DNA from: Desulfobacteraceae bacterium
GTDB taxonomy: Bacteria; Desulfobacterota; DSM-4660; Desulfatiglandales; Desulfatiglandaceae
Length of the DNA: 13,728 nt
Assembly: GCA_030611815.1 (NCBI GenBank)
Contig: JAUWPC010000047.1
Span: 1-13,728, forward strand
Direction of reading: 5' to 3'
The notes under the pieces are model-generated. The model ran no database searches. It was given only the letters and a program-made list of their open reading frames with translations, and was not told where the DNA came from. A program made the translations under genes and the position numbers. Below, in pieces: positions 6,382 through 13,726 of the stretch (positions are counted from its first letter, which is position 1; the number at the start of each line of letters is the position of its first letter).

Positions 6382-8567
6382 TATTCCTCCCGTCTCTTTG
6401 TGAGCAGTTTTATGGTAAAAGTTGTCCCGCCGGGCTTACCCGGGGCATCTGCAGTATGGCTCACACAATCCACGGAGCCTCCGTACTTGGCAATAATCCC
6501 ATAGCTTACAAACAGACCCAGACCGGTTCCTTCCCCTTCCGGCTTGGTGGTAAAAAACGGTTCAAAGATATGGTCCATATCTTCCTCTCTTATCCCTACG
6601 CCGTTATCCTGAAATTGAACAATGGCCTTTCGTCTGCCTCTCTCTAATCCGGCCCGTATGGTTAAAACGCCCCCGTCTTCCATAGCCGAAACAGCATTGT
6701 TGATAAGGTTGAGAAAAACCTGCTGAAGCTGGCGAGGGTCCCCTTTGACCATGGGGATGTTTTCCGCCAACTCCTTAACAAGTTGAACATCGCTCATTTC
6801 CAAGGTGTGCTTCACCACATTGATTATCTCATTCAGGCAATGGTTCAGATCGGCGAACTCTGAATCCCCTTTCTCAAGACGCGCAAAGCTCAACAGGTTT
6901 TCCACAACCTGTTTGCAATGGAGGCCCTGCCTTTCTATGGTCTTCAGGTCTTCAAATTCCTGAGATCCCTGTTCAGCCTTCCTTACCAGGAGATCGCAGA
7001 ACCCGAGAATAACACCCAGGGGGTTATTGATCTCGTGAGCAACACCGGCCGCCAGGGTGCCTAAAGAGGCCAACTTCTCCGTATTGATAAGCTGTCTTTC
7101 CAGGACCTTATTCTCCGTTATATCCCGGGCAATACAGAGTACGGCGCTTACGTCACCATCTTCATTTCTCAGGGGCATGAAATTCGCGTTGATCCATATT
7201 TGATGTTCTCCTGTTCTAAGCTCAAATTCAGCACGCACGCTCTTTTCGTGTCTGTAGACCAGCCTGACCAGTTTGATCTGTTTTTCAGCAATATCTTCAG
7301 GAAACAGACCCGAAAGATCCTTTCCTAAGAAATCATCCGGATGACCTCCAAAAAAATTGGCCGTAAAGCTGTTCACCGATTTGAAGTGTCCGTCAAAATC
7401 GACTGTAAAAATGAAATCCTCAGCGCTCTCAACTAACGACCGGTATTTCTCTTCTGATCTCTCGAGTTCCTCTGTTCTTCTGTTTACTCTTCGTTCTAAG
7501 ACACGGGACCATCGCATTTCAAAGAAGAGAACTGCTGCAGCGCCCATCAAAATAACGATAATGACCAGTCCCTGCAACATGAATAGCCTCACATAGCCTT
7601 TTTTGATAACTCCTTCAATCTCGGAGATGGGAGCCACGACGGCCACCGACCATTTTTGTGGCGGGTTATCGGAGACGTTAATGGAGCAATAAGCAATCAG
7701 CTTCTTGATTTTGCCGGTGATTCCCCGATGCCACCCGGCATAATAGGAGCCGGTACCCTCCCGTCCCTTGAGCATCTTCTCTTTTTGAATGAAATTGATT
7801 TTGGCATAAGAGATGCTGGGATCTTTCGCTTTCCTGGCCTCAAACGCGCTCTTTCCTACAAAATCAGACTCAGGATGGAAAAGAAAAACCCCGTCTTCAT
7901 CAATGAGCCACGCATACCCCGTTTTTCCCGATCGGATGTTCGTTAAGAAAGGCGCCAAAAACCATGACACATAGGTATTAAAAAGGAGCAGCCTCGGGGG
8001 ATCCCCCGGTAGCGCTACTCCTAATGCAACACTTATTCCGGATTGTTTTGTCTGTGGCTGCGAGACCCAGACAGTATCGCTGCTGAGGTCTTTGATGGGG
8101 GGCAACTCAACCGATTCTGACCCAGGGAGTCCCTTTACAGACCAATGTCTATAAGGTGTATAGTTATGGGTTACACTGTTATGAAGATCGATGATTTCAA
8201 TCTTCCACACGCCATTTTCCAAAACACGGGAAAAACAGCTCTGAATAGCCTTATCCTGCGCCTCCTGGCCAAGATCCCCTGCTGAGATCTCCTTTCGTAA
8301 TAAGGAGATCTCCTTTTTCAGGAAGCCGAGGTCTCTTTCAATCAAAGATGCAATACTGTGCGCTATGACTAATTGTTCTTCATTAAACTGCTCGACCACT
8401 GATTCCCTCATCGACCTGGCAGACCACACCCCTAACCACACGCCTCCGGTTAAGAAAACAATGGAAACTATGGAAACCAAGATGATGATATTTCTTCTTA
8501 TTCCCGCAACTTTTTTGTCCATACCTTGAGCCCGTATGAGTGCAGAGCGCATAGAGCGGAGCGTCAC
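6381..8567 (-). CDS. Membrane Cache/PAS sensor histidine kinase
   Basis: A 728-residue kinase. TM1 is at about 26-48 and a large periplasmic region (50-325) resembles a double Cache sensor (GYAWLIDEDGVFLFHPESDFVG at 218-239). TM2 is at about 328-350, followed by a charged coiled linker (351-372), a PAS domain (about 373-490) and HisKA with H511 in AAGVAHEINNPLG. The ATPase domain has N620/N623/N624, DNGVGI (654-659), FEPFFTTKP (668-676) and GEGTGLGL (678-685). It would sense an extracellular small ligand and phosphorylate the adjacent regulator. The listed GTG start adds 15 residues before an internal ATG at 8522 (MDKKVAGIRRN), which sits directly before TM1; neither start has a convincing ribosome site, so the true N-terminus is uncertain. 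It is the first gene of the two-gene operon. Confidence 0.93.
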   Translation of the reverse strand: MTLRSMRSALIRAQGMDKKVAGIRRNIIILVSIVSIVFLTGGVWLGVWSARSMRESVVEQFNEEQLVIAHSIASLIERDLGFLKKEISLLRKEISAGDLGQEAQDKAIQSCFSRVLENGVWKIEIIDLHNSVTHNYTPYRHWSVKGLPGSESVELPPIKDLSSDTVWVSQPQTKQSGISVALGVALPGDPPRLLLFNTYVSWFLAPFLTNIRSGKTGYAWLIDEDGVFLFHPESDFVGKSAFEARKAKDPSISYAKINFIQKEKMLKGREGTGSYYAGWHRGITGKIKKLIAYCSINVSDNPPQKWSVAVVAPISEIEGVIKKGYVRLFMLQGLVIIVILMGAAAVLFFEMRWSRVLERRVNRRTEELERSEEKYRSLVESAEDFIFTVDFDGHFKSVNSFTANFFGGHPDDFLGKDLSGLFPEDIAEKQIKLVRLVYRHEKSVRAEFELRTGEHQIWINANFMPLRNEDGDVSAVLCIARDITENKVLERQLINTEKLASLGTLAAGVAHEINNPLGVILGFCDLLVRKAEQGSQEFEDLKTIERQGLHCKQVVENLLSFARLEKGDSEFADLNHCLNEIINVVKHTLEMSDVQLVKELAENIPMVKGDPRQLQQVFLNLINNAVSAMEDGGVLTIRAGLERGRRKAIVQFQDNGVGIREEDMDHIFEPFFTTKPEGEGTGLGLFVSYGIIAKYGGSVDCVSHTADAPGKPGGTTFTIKLLTKRREE

Positions 8568-8661
8568 GCCATACGCATTCTATATGTTATCGCAAATCTG
8601 TCCGGTCGGGTATAAGATCTTAAACGGTTTTTTGCAGCCGAAACAAACTGCTCCTTAACTA

Positions 8662-8807
8662 GATAGTGTCCATCCAGAAATGAGATAGTTTTTGCAAGAT
8701 CAAGGAAGACGAAAATTTTAACCACAGGAATACATTGGAGTATTTCGAGGATTAAAATTTGAGTCTGACGCTGAGATTGCGGAAAATAGCCATTTATGGA
8801 TCGACTC
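8662..8807. mobile_element. MITE-like element with imperfect inverted ends and TAACTA target duplication
   Basis: TAACTA occurs on both sides (8656-8661 and 8808-8813). Removing one TAACTA plus 8662-8807 regenerates a 16-bp junction (8654-8661 plus 8814-8821) equal in length to the intact copy at 11195-11210, with 14/16 identical bases. The ends are inverted repeats with small gaps: GTCCATCCAGAAATG from the left against GTCGATCCATAAATG read from the right, then TAGTTTTTGCA against TATTTTCCGCA. At about 146 bp it cannot encode a transposase and must have been moved in trans. Confidence 0.7.
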
Positions 8808-8818
8808 TAACTATCGTA

Positions 8819-8847
8819 TTGAAAAAAGGCGGTTAACCTGATATCAA
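8819..8847 (+). promoter_or_regulatory. Candidate sigma-70 promoter, decayed copy
   Basis: TTGAAA, a 17-nt spacer, then TATCAA. It is identical in the intact copy before the helicase (11208-11236). In this copy it faces the CAX stub and CLC gene about 225 bp downstream and may drive them. Confidence 0.45.
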
Positions 8848-8906
8848 GAACGGAGGCCGAATCTCAGTGTGAATCTTATCATTAATAGCAGGGGTGGTCA
8901 AACAAA

Positions 8907-8949
8907 CATAACCCTGAACCCGTGAACGGTTACAACCTGGAATAGAAAA
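8907..8949 (+). repeat. 43-nt insert with AACCYTG-type degenerate units
   Basis: This stretch is absent from the intact copy at 11295/11296. It contains AACCCTG, AACCCGTG, AACGGTTAC and AACCTGG in a row, similar to the 7-nt-period stretches at 11061-11081 and 13521-13555. Confidence 0.5.
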
Positions 8950-8997
8950 GGAATTTGGATCTTGGCAAATTAAATCCCCTACAAAGAAGTCCTGAAT
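8950..8997 (+). pseudogene. 5' relic of the UvrD/PcrA-type helicase gene
   Basis: These 48 nt align without gaps to 11296-11343 (36/48 identical), which covers the ribosome site, TTG start and first 12 codons of the intact helicase. Read from TTG at 8962 the relic gives MAN-stop-IPYKEVLN against MANRIEYEKVLN. Codon 4 is TAA (8971-8973). Similarity fades after the conserved VLN. It is a dead fragment left by the duplication. Confidence 0.75.
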
Positions 8998-9071
8998 GCC
9001 TATCCCGCGACCCGGGGGATTAAATCCATGTAAGAAGGACTTACGAATTCATCAAACCTGTGGAGGGAAAA

Positions 9072-9314
9072 ATGAAAACGATGCTCAAGCCTGGCATAAA
9101 CTGGTTCATCATTTTTATTCCGATATCTGTTCTCATCAACTATGTACCTGCCCTCAAGAATGATATCGCTCTCTTTATTTGTTCCTGTCTTGCCATGCTC
9201 GTGCTTTCGAGCCTCATCAGTACGGCTACGGAGCATCTGGCCGCACGTCTCCCCTGGGAGATGGGTCGCGCCAGGGCCCGATCAGGCGGTAAACGGCGTC
9301 TCGTAGCACGATGA
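9072..9314 (+). pseudogene. N-terminal stub of a Ca2+/H+ (CAX) antiporter
   Basis: An 80-residue frame from ATG 9072, chosen because GGAGGG (9062-9067) lies 4 nt upstream. The GTG at 9060 would place the ribosome site inside the gene. Residues 1-57 (MKTMLKPGINWFIIFIPISVL, a second hydrophobic segment, then TATEHLAARL) match the N-terminus of CAX/ChaA-type exchangers, which normally run about 350-400 residues. After LAARL the sequence turns into an Arg-rich tail unlike any CAX (PWEMGRARARSGGKRRLVAR), and both cation-binding repeats are missing. It ends in ATGA, overlapping the CLC start. It may survive as a short two-helix leader that couples translation of CLC, but transport function is lost. 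Confidence 0.6.
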
Positions 9315-11035
9315 ACACCATGACAAAATCTCTTGAACACTCTCGAGACCTCCCTTTCATGTGCCTGCTCGCCTTCGCGGTCGGCATTATTGCCGGGCTG
9401 GGCGCGTGGAGTTTCCGCATGCTCATCGGGCTCGTCCACAACATCCTTTTTCTTGGAAAGTTTCAATTTTACTATGATGCCAACATTCATACTGCAGGAA
9501 ACCCATGGGGCCCTTGGGTAATCCTTGTGCCCGTGATCGGGGCGCTGGTGGTTGCGTGGCTTGTAAAGACATTCGCCCCTGAGGCCAAGGGGCACGGTGT
9601 CCCTGAGGTAATGGATGCTATCTATTATAATGACTCGAAGATCCGGCCTATCGTGGGCCTCATCAAGGCTGTGGCGTCGGCTGTCTGTATCGGTAGCGGG
9701 GGCTCGGTTGGCCGTGAGGGCCCGATCATCCAGATTGGTGCATCTTTCGGGTCGACGCTGGGACAGATGCTGCGGCTACCCGCGCGGCAATCTGTCACGC
9801 TTATCGCCGCAGGTGCCGCCGGGGGCATAGCAGCCACATTTAATGCCCCCTTAGGAGGACTCGCCTTCGGAATAGAGCTGTTGCTGGTATCGATTAACGC
9901 CAGGAACATCCTGCCGGTTACTATTGCCACAGTGACCGCCTCCTATATCGGTCGGGCCCTGTTAGGCGTTGAGCCCTCCTTTTATTTCTCCCCCCTCACG
10001 GAACTTGACCTGCACCTGAATTCACCATGGAGTCTCCTCTTTTTCGTCCCCTTCGGGATTATCATGGGACTCGTCACAACCCTCTTCGTTCGCGGCATCT
10101 ATTGGGCTGAAGACCGCTTTGACGCCATGCCAGGCAACATCTACACGCGCCATATGTCGGCCATGCTCGGCGTCGGGGTGATGATATGGCTCGTCATGCG
10201 CTTTACCGGATATTATTATGTGCAGGGGGTCGGATATGCCACGATCATGGATATTCTGAAGAGCGTCCTAACCGATCCCTGGCTTCTTATCATGCTGTTC
10301 AGCCTCAAGTTCATCGCCACCTGCCTTACATTAGGATCCGGTGGGTCAGGCGGTGTTTTTTCGCCCTCGCTTTTCATGGGCGCTACCATGGGCGCCCTTG
10401 TGGGCCATCTCATTGAATACCTCTTTCCCGGCATCGGTGCACACCCCGTGGCCTTTGCAATCGCCGGAATGGCGGCAGGCGTTGGGGCATCGACCGGAGC
10501 AATCATGACCGGCGCGGTGATGATCTTAGAGATGACGCAGGACTCAAATGTTGTCCTGCCGATTATGATAACGGCTTCCTTTGCCTATGGTATCCGCAAA
10601 TGGCTGTCGCCAGGAAGTATCTACACGCTGAAACTCCTCCGGCGCGGGCATATCGTTCCCGAGGGGCTGCAGTCGGCCATGTCCGAATCAAGGATGGCGA
10701 GAGATGCCATGGTAAAAGGGTATTCTATACTTGAAGTTGACGCTGATGTCACACCGTCGGAGGTGCCAACCTTAGTCATTTCCGGTGACTCCATCGTCGG
10801 AGTCATTCCTCCTCATACCGGGGGAAGTACGGCTCAAGCGCTCGCTGTCGATCAGTATATCATGACACCCGAGAAGAACCCGATCAATGATCTTTTGCGG
10901 CAAATGGATAGTACCGGATCACGGTTCGCGCTGGTTACGGGTACCCAGGAGAGTACACGCCCCCACGAAATAATTGGCATCGTTACGGAGCGTGAGGTTG
11001 CGGCCTGCGCAATGGACGAAGCGAAGTTAAGATAA
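9311..11035 (+). CDS. CLC chloride channel/transporter with C-terminal CBS-like region
   Basis: A 574-residue membrane protein of the CLC family. Selectivity-filter segments are GHGVPEV (94-100, GSGIP position), GSGGSVGREGP (128-138) with gating glutamate E136, GGVFSP (347-352) and Y438 in GSIYTLKL. At the inner proton-glutamate site of E. coli ClcA (E203, in IIEE) this protein has L190 (GIELLLV), as channels do with IEV, so chloride channel-like or altered coupling is possible. Residues about 450-574 form a degenerate CBS pair (strands TLVISGDSIVGVI and RFALVTG...EIIGIVTEREV). There is no ribosome site before ATG 9311; the ATGA overlap with the CAX stub implies coupled translation. Base composition looks more GC-rich than the neighbouring CaCA gene, and the gene is bracketed by the duplicated helicase leader, which suggests acquisition. 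Confidence 0.92.
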   Translation: MNTMTKSLEHSRDLPFMCLLAFAVGIIAGLGAWSFRMLIGLVHNILFLGKFQFYYDANIHTAGNPWGPWVILVPVIGALVVAWLVKTFAPEAKGHGVPEVMDAIYYNDSKIRPIVGLIKAVASAVCIGSGGSVGREGPIIQIGASFGSTLGQMLRLPARQSVTLIAAGAAGGIAATFNAPLGGLAFGIELLLVSINARNILPVTIATVTASYIGRALLGVEPSFYFSPLTELDLHLNSPWSLLFFVPFGIIMGLVTTLFVRGIYWAEDRFDAMPGNIYTRHMSAMLGVGVMIWLVMRFTGYYYVQGVGYATIMDILKSVLTDPWLLIMLFSLKFIATCLTLGSGGSGGVFSPSLFMGATMGALVGHLIEYLFPGIGAHPVAFAIAGMAAGVGASTGAIMTGAVMILEMTQDSNVVLPIMITASFAYGIRKWLSPGSIYTLKLLRRGHIVPEGLQSAMSESRMARDAMVKGYSILEVDADVTPSEVPTLVISGDSIVGVIPPHTGGSTAQALAVDQYIMTPEKNPINDLLRQMDSTGSRFALVTGTQESTRPHEIIGIVTEREVAACAMDEAKLR

Positions 11036-11060
11036 CACAATCGACATGTTAGGGCATTTC

Positions 11061-11093
11061 AACCCGGAACCTTGAATCCCGCTTTTCAGCGGG
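11061..11093 (+). other. Heptamer-like units and hairpin after the CLC gene
   Basis: AACCCGG, AACCTTG and AATCCCG are consecutive 7-nt units (11061-11081). They run into a hairpin of CCCGCT (11078-11083) and AGCGGG (11088-11093) with a TTTC loop. There is no T tract, so termination of the CLC transcript here is only possible, not shown. Confidence 0.4.
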
Positions 11094-11148
11094 AAACCGT
11101 TCGACCCAGGTCTTAGACATCTTTTGCCAACCGTTTAAGAAATTATAG

Positions 11149-11343
11149 GGGTATAAAACCTTACACGAATTTGCGCAGCTGAAACAAACTGTTCCTCAAC
11201 TATGGTATTGAAAAAAGGCGGTTAACCTGATATCAAGAACGGAGGCCGAATCTCAGCGTGAATCTTATCATTAAAAGCAGAGATCGTCAAACAAAGGAAT
11301 CTAAACCTTGGCAAACCGAATCGAATACGAAAAAGTCCTGAAT
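11149..11343 (+). repeat. Intact copy of the helicase leader duplicated at 8608-8997
   Basis: This copy is continuous: promoter, leader, ribosome site AAAGGA (11293-11298), TTG start and first codons. It lacks the MITE-like element and the 43-nt insert, so it preserves the uninterrupted arrangement. Confidence 0.9.
11208..11236 (+). promoter_or_regulatory. Candidate sigma-70 promoter of the helicase
   Basis: TTGAAA (11208-11213), 17 nt, TATCAA (11231-11236). It is identical to the copy at 8819-8847 and lies in the best-conserved part of the duplication, 72 nt before the TTG start. Confidence 0.5.
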
Positions 11344-13461
11344 CCTGCCCAGTTAGAGGCAGTCACCTCCTCAGACGGCCCTATCCTTGTGATAGCGGGG
11401 GCCGGGAGCGGCAAGACCAGGACCTTGGTTTACCGGGTGGCCCGTTTAGTGGAGTCCGGCGTTCCCCCGGAATCAATCCTCCTTCTTACCTTTACAAGAA
11501 AGGCTGCCCAGGAGATGTTGGACCGTGCAGCCAGCCTCGCTGATCCACGATGCAGGTTCGTGTCAGGAGGCACATTTCACTCCCTTGCCTTCAAGGTCCT
11601 CAGAAGCCATGCCGAGGCCCTGGGATATGCCAACTCCTTCACCATCTTAGACCGGTCTGACATGGAAGAGGTCCTCCGCTCCCTTATCCCCGAACTTCAC
11701 ATGCCCAAAAAGGGGCAGAGATTTCCTAAACGGGGGACATTGGCCAATATCCTGAGCAAGGCCGCCAATCTGCAGGAACCGGTTGAAGCGTTCATATTGG
11801 AGGAATATAGCCAATTCATTGAAGTTGCACCTCAGATAGGGAACTTAGGAAGCTTATACGCAGAGTATAAAAAGGCCAATCAATTAATGGATTATGACGA
11901 CCTTATCATCTCTTTGCAGAGACTTTTAGGCGAGAACAAGGATATCCGCACCGAGTTGAGCCGGAAATACGGCCATATCATGGTAGATGAATATCAGGAC
12001 ACCAACGCGATTCAGGCGGACATCGTAAAGTGGCTTGCCTATGACCACCGTAATGTCATGGTGGTGGGAGATGACGCCCAGTCCATATACTCGTTCAGGG
12101 GCGCCAATTACCGGAATATGTTTGACTTTCCGTCCATCTTTCCCGAGACAAAGATAATCAAATTGGAACAAAATTACCGTTCCACACAACCTATTCTCGC
12201 CCTGACAAACGCCCTTATGGATCAGGCCGATGAGAAATATACCAAGTGCCTCTTTACTGAGCGTGGCGGGGGTGAAAAACCGAAGGTCATTGATACGAGA
12301 ACAGAACATGAGCAGGCCCTGTTAATCTCTAATTATCTGAAGCAACAAATGGCAGAGGGACAGTCCATCAATGACTTTGCCGTCCTGTTCCGGGCCGCCT
12401 ATCATTCCTTTGAATTAGAGGCCGAGCTGACCCGCCAGAGGATCCCCTATGTGAAGTATGGCGGTTTCAAGTTCCTGGAATCGGCCCATATCAAGGATTT
12501 TTTGGCCCACATGAGGGTCGTTGTAAACAGGGATGAAGCGATAAGCTGGATCCGGATCCTCAGGCTCGTAAAGAACGTGGGGATGGGGAAAAGCCAGGCC
12601 ATTATTAAATGGATGAAAAACGAACAAACCCCCCTCCAGCAACTTGCAGAGTGGCCCGGGGCCGGCAGGAGAGAGAGCGGCTTGAAGAGTTTAGGCATAC
12701 TGTTAGGTCGTCTGACATCAAGAGAGATAGAGCCAAAAAACGCGGTTGAACAGGTCATGGAGTATTATCTTCCCATATTGAAGGACAAATTTGACGATTA
12801 TCCGAGACGCCAAAAAGAACTTGAACAGTTGGTCCCCATGGCAAACCGCTACAGGAAACTGCGGCGGTTTTTGGACGATCTGGTTTTAGAACCTCCCACC
12901 AGCTCCGCAGATATAGACCAGGGAGAAAAAGGGAAGACCCTTACCCTGTCCACAGTCCATTCTGCCAAGGGACTTGAATGGCCGGTGGTCTTTATAATAT
13001 GGGCCATGGAGGGGAGATTTCCTGCCTCCATGGCATACAGCAACCCCCTGAATCTGGAGGAAGAGCGCCGTCTCATGTATGTGGCGGCCACAAGGGCCAA
13101 GGACCAGTTGCTTATCTCCTATCCGGGCCAGGAATCAGTGCCGGTGTGGTCGAATTATGGCGGGGCCGGAAACGGACTATCCTCATTCATTTCTACCCTT
13201 CCAAGCTACCTCTTTTCACACGAAAGGGGGGCGGCTAAGACGTTGCTCAGAGGGAGAAAGAGGGGAAAACGGCAATTTGAAACATCTTTGGAACCAAGGA
13301 GTAGATCTTACCCGTTCTCACAGGGCGATAGGGTAAGGCATCCCGCGTTCGGACCGGGCGTTGTTTCCAAGTTTGTGGCCAGCAACAAGGTGGAGGTACT
13401 TTTCAAAAACTTCGGGAAAAAACTTCTTCATTTAGAATACACCACCTTGGAGAAGATCTGA
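11308..13461 (+). CDS. UvrD/PcrA-type SF1A DNA helicase
   Basis: A 717-residue ATP-dependent 3'-5' DNA helicase, close to the 720 residues of E. coli UvrD. Motifs in order are Q motif LNPAQLEAVTS (11-21), Walker A AGAGSGKTRTL (30-40), Ia LLTFTRKAAQEM (59-70), GTFHSLAF (88-95), DEYQDTN (227-233), VVGDDAQSIYSFRGA (252-266), LEQNYRS (286-292), STVHSAKGLEW (548-558) and RRLMYVAATRAKD (587-599). The C-terminus (about 669-717, FSQGDRVRHPAFGPGVVSKF) is the Tudor-like domain by which UvrD/PcrA contact RNA polymerase. The start is TTG with AAAGGA 9 nt upstream. Roles in repair and replication restart follow from the family; UvrD versus PcrA versus Rep cannot be decided here. Its 5' end is duplicated as a relic at 8950-8997. 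Confidence 0.93.
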   Translation: MANRIEYEKVLNPAQLEAVTSSDGPILVIAGAGSGKTRTLVYRVARLVESGVPPESILLLTFTRKAAQEMLDRAASLADPRCRFVSGGTFHSLAFKVLRSHAEALGYANSFTILDRSDMEEVLRSLIPELHMPKKGQRFPKRGTLANILSKAANLQEPVEAFILEEYSQFIEVAPQIGNLGSLYAEYKKANQLMDYDDLIISLQRLLGENKDIRTELSRKYGHIMVDEYQDTNAIQADIVKWLAYDHRNVMVVGDDAQSIYSFRGANYRNMFDFPSIFPETKIIKLEQNYRSTQPILALTNALMDQADEKYTKCLFTERGGGEKPKVIDTRTEHEQALLISNYLKQQMAEGQSINDFAVLFRAAYHSFELEAELTRQRIPYVKYGGFKFLESAHIKDFLAHMRVVVNRDEAISWIRILRLVKNVGMGKSQAIIKWMKNEQTPLQQLAEWPGAGRRESGLKSLGILLGRLTSREIEPKNAVEQVMEYYLPILKDKFDDYPRRQKELEQLVPMANRYRKLRRFLDDLVLEPPTSSADIDQGEKGKTLTLSTVHSAKGLEWPVVFIIWAMEGRFPASMAYSNPLNLEEERRLMYVAATRAKDQLLISYPGQESVPVWSNYGGAGNGLSSFISTLPSYLFSHERGAAKTLLRGRKRGKRQFETSLEPRSRSYPFSQGDRVRHPAFGPGVVSKFVASNKVEVLFKNFGKKLLHLEYTTLEKI

Positions 13462-13463
13462 GG

Positions 13464-13496
13464 GATTGATGATTGTTGATTGTTGATTGTTGATTG
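13464..13496 (+). repeat. 7-nt tandem repeat GATTGTT
   Basis: GATTGAT, then three GATTGTT, then GATTG, starting two bases after the helicase stop. A pure simple-sequence array likely to vary in copy number. Confidence 0.85.
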
Positions 13497-13520
13497 AAAA
13501 ACCGAAAAGGCACTGCCCTT

Positions 13521-13555
13521 CAACCTGCAACTCGCAACCTGTAACGTGCAACTAA
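13521..13555 (+). repeat. Degenerate 7-nt-period repeat CAACCTG
   Basis: Five consecutive heptamers: CAACCTG, CAACTCG, CAACCTG, TAACGTG, CAACTAA. It belongs to the same loose family as the stretches at 8910-8940, 11061-11081 and 3191-3211. Confidence 0.65.
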
Positions 13556-13564
13556 ATAGTGCCT

Positions 13565-13693
13565 GAACGAAATAACTTCCCTATTTCATAATCTTAATCA
13601 TAATCGTAATCTTACTCAAAACGATTATGATTAAGAGTACGATTAAGAGTATGAATCCAAAAACAAATTCCAAATGTGGCAGTTATTTCGTCC
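13565..13693. mobile_element. Palindromic MITE-like element
   Basis: The ends GAACGAAATAACTTCC (13565-13580) and GGCAGTTATTTCGTCC (13678-13693) are complementary at 14/16 positions. Inside is a perfect 14-bp stem, CTTAATCATAATCG (13593-13606) with CGATTATGATTAAG (13622-13635), over a 15-nt loop, plus AGTACGATTAAGAGTATG as a further partial copy. Its left edge (AACTAAATAGTGCC, starting at 13550) resembles that of the element at 8662 (AACTAGATAGTGTCC, starting at 8657), hinting at a shared family. No coding capacity. Confidence 0.5.
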
Positions 13694-13713
13694 TAATTTG
13701 TGTGAGTTTTTAT

Positions 13714-13726
13714 CCCGCCCTGCGGG
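13714..13726 (+). other. Short GC hairpin at the window edge
   Basis: CCCGC and GCGGG with a CCT loop. Whether a T tract follows cannot be seen because the window ends at 13728, so it is not called a terminator. Confidence 0.3.

Larger units (their letters stand above)
8608..8906 (+). repeat. Decayed copy of the helicase promoter/leader region (interrupted)
   Basis: Outside the inserted element, 8608-8661 aligns without gaps to 11149-11202 (44/54 identical) and 8814-8906 aligns to 11203-11295 (87/93 identical, with an unbroken identical run of about 50 nt). The insertion between the two arms explains the extra ~152 bp in this copy. Homology continues after a 43-nt insert into the first codons of the helicase (see 8950-8997). 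Confidence 0.9.

Noticed and set aside
9140..9595. A 151-codon minus-strand frame across the CAX stub and CLC start
   Set aside because: It is antisense to clear CAX- and CLC-like coding sequence and has a composition typical of a shadow frame.
11926..12309. A 127-codon minus-strand frame within the helicase
   Set aside because: It lies opposite helicase motifs II to IV, which are certain.
13464..13555. CRISPR array
   Set aside because: Units are 7 nt, contiguous, with no spacers, and no cas genes are present.
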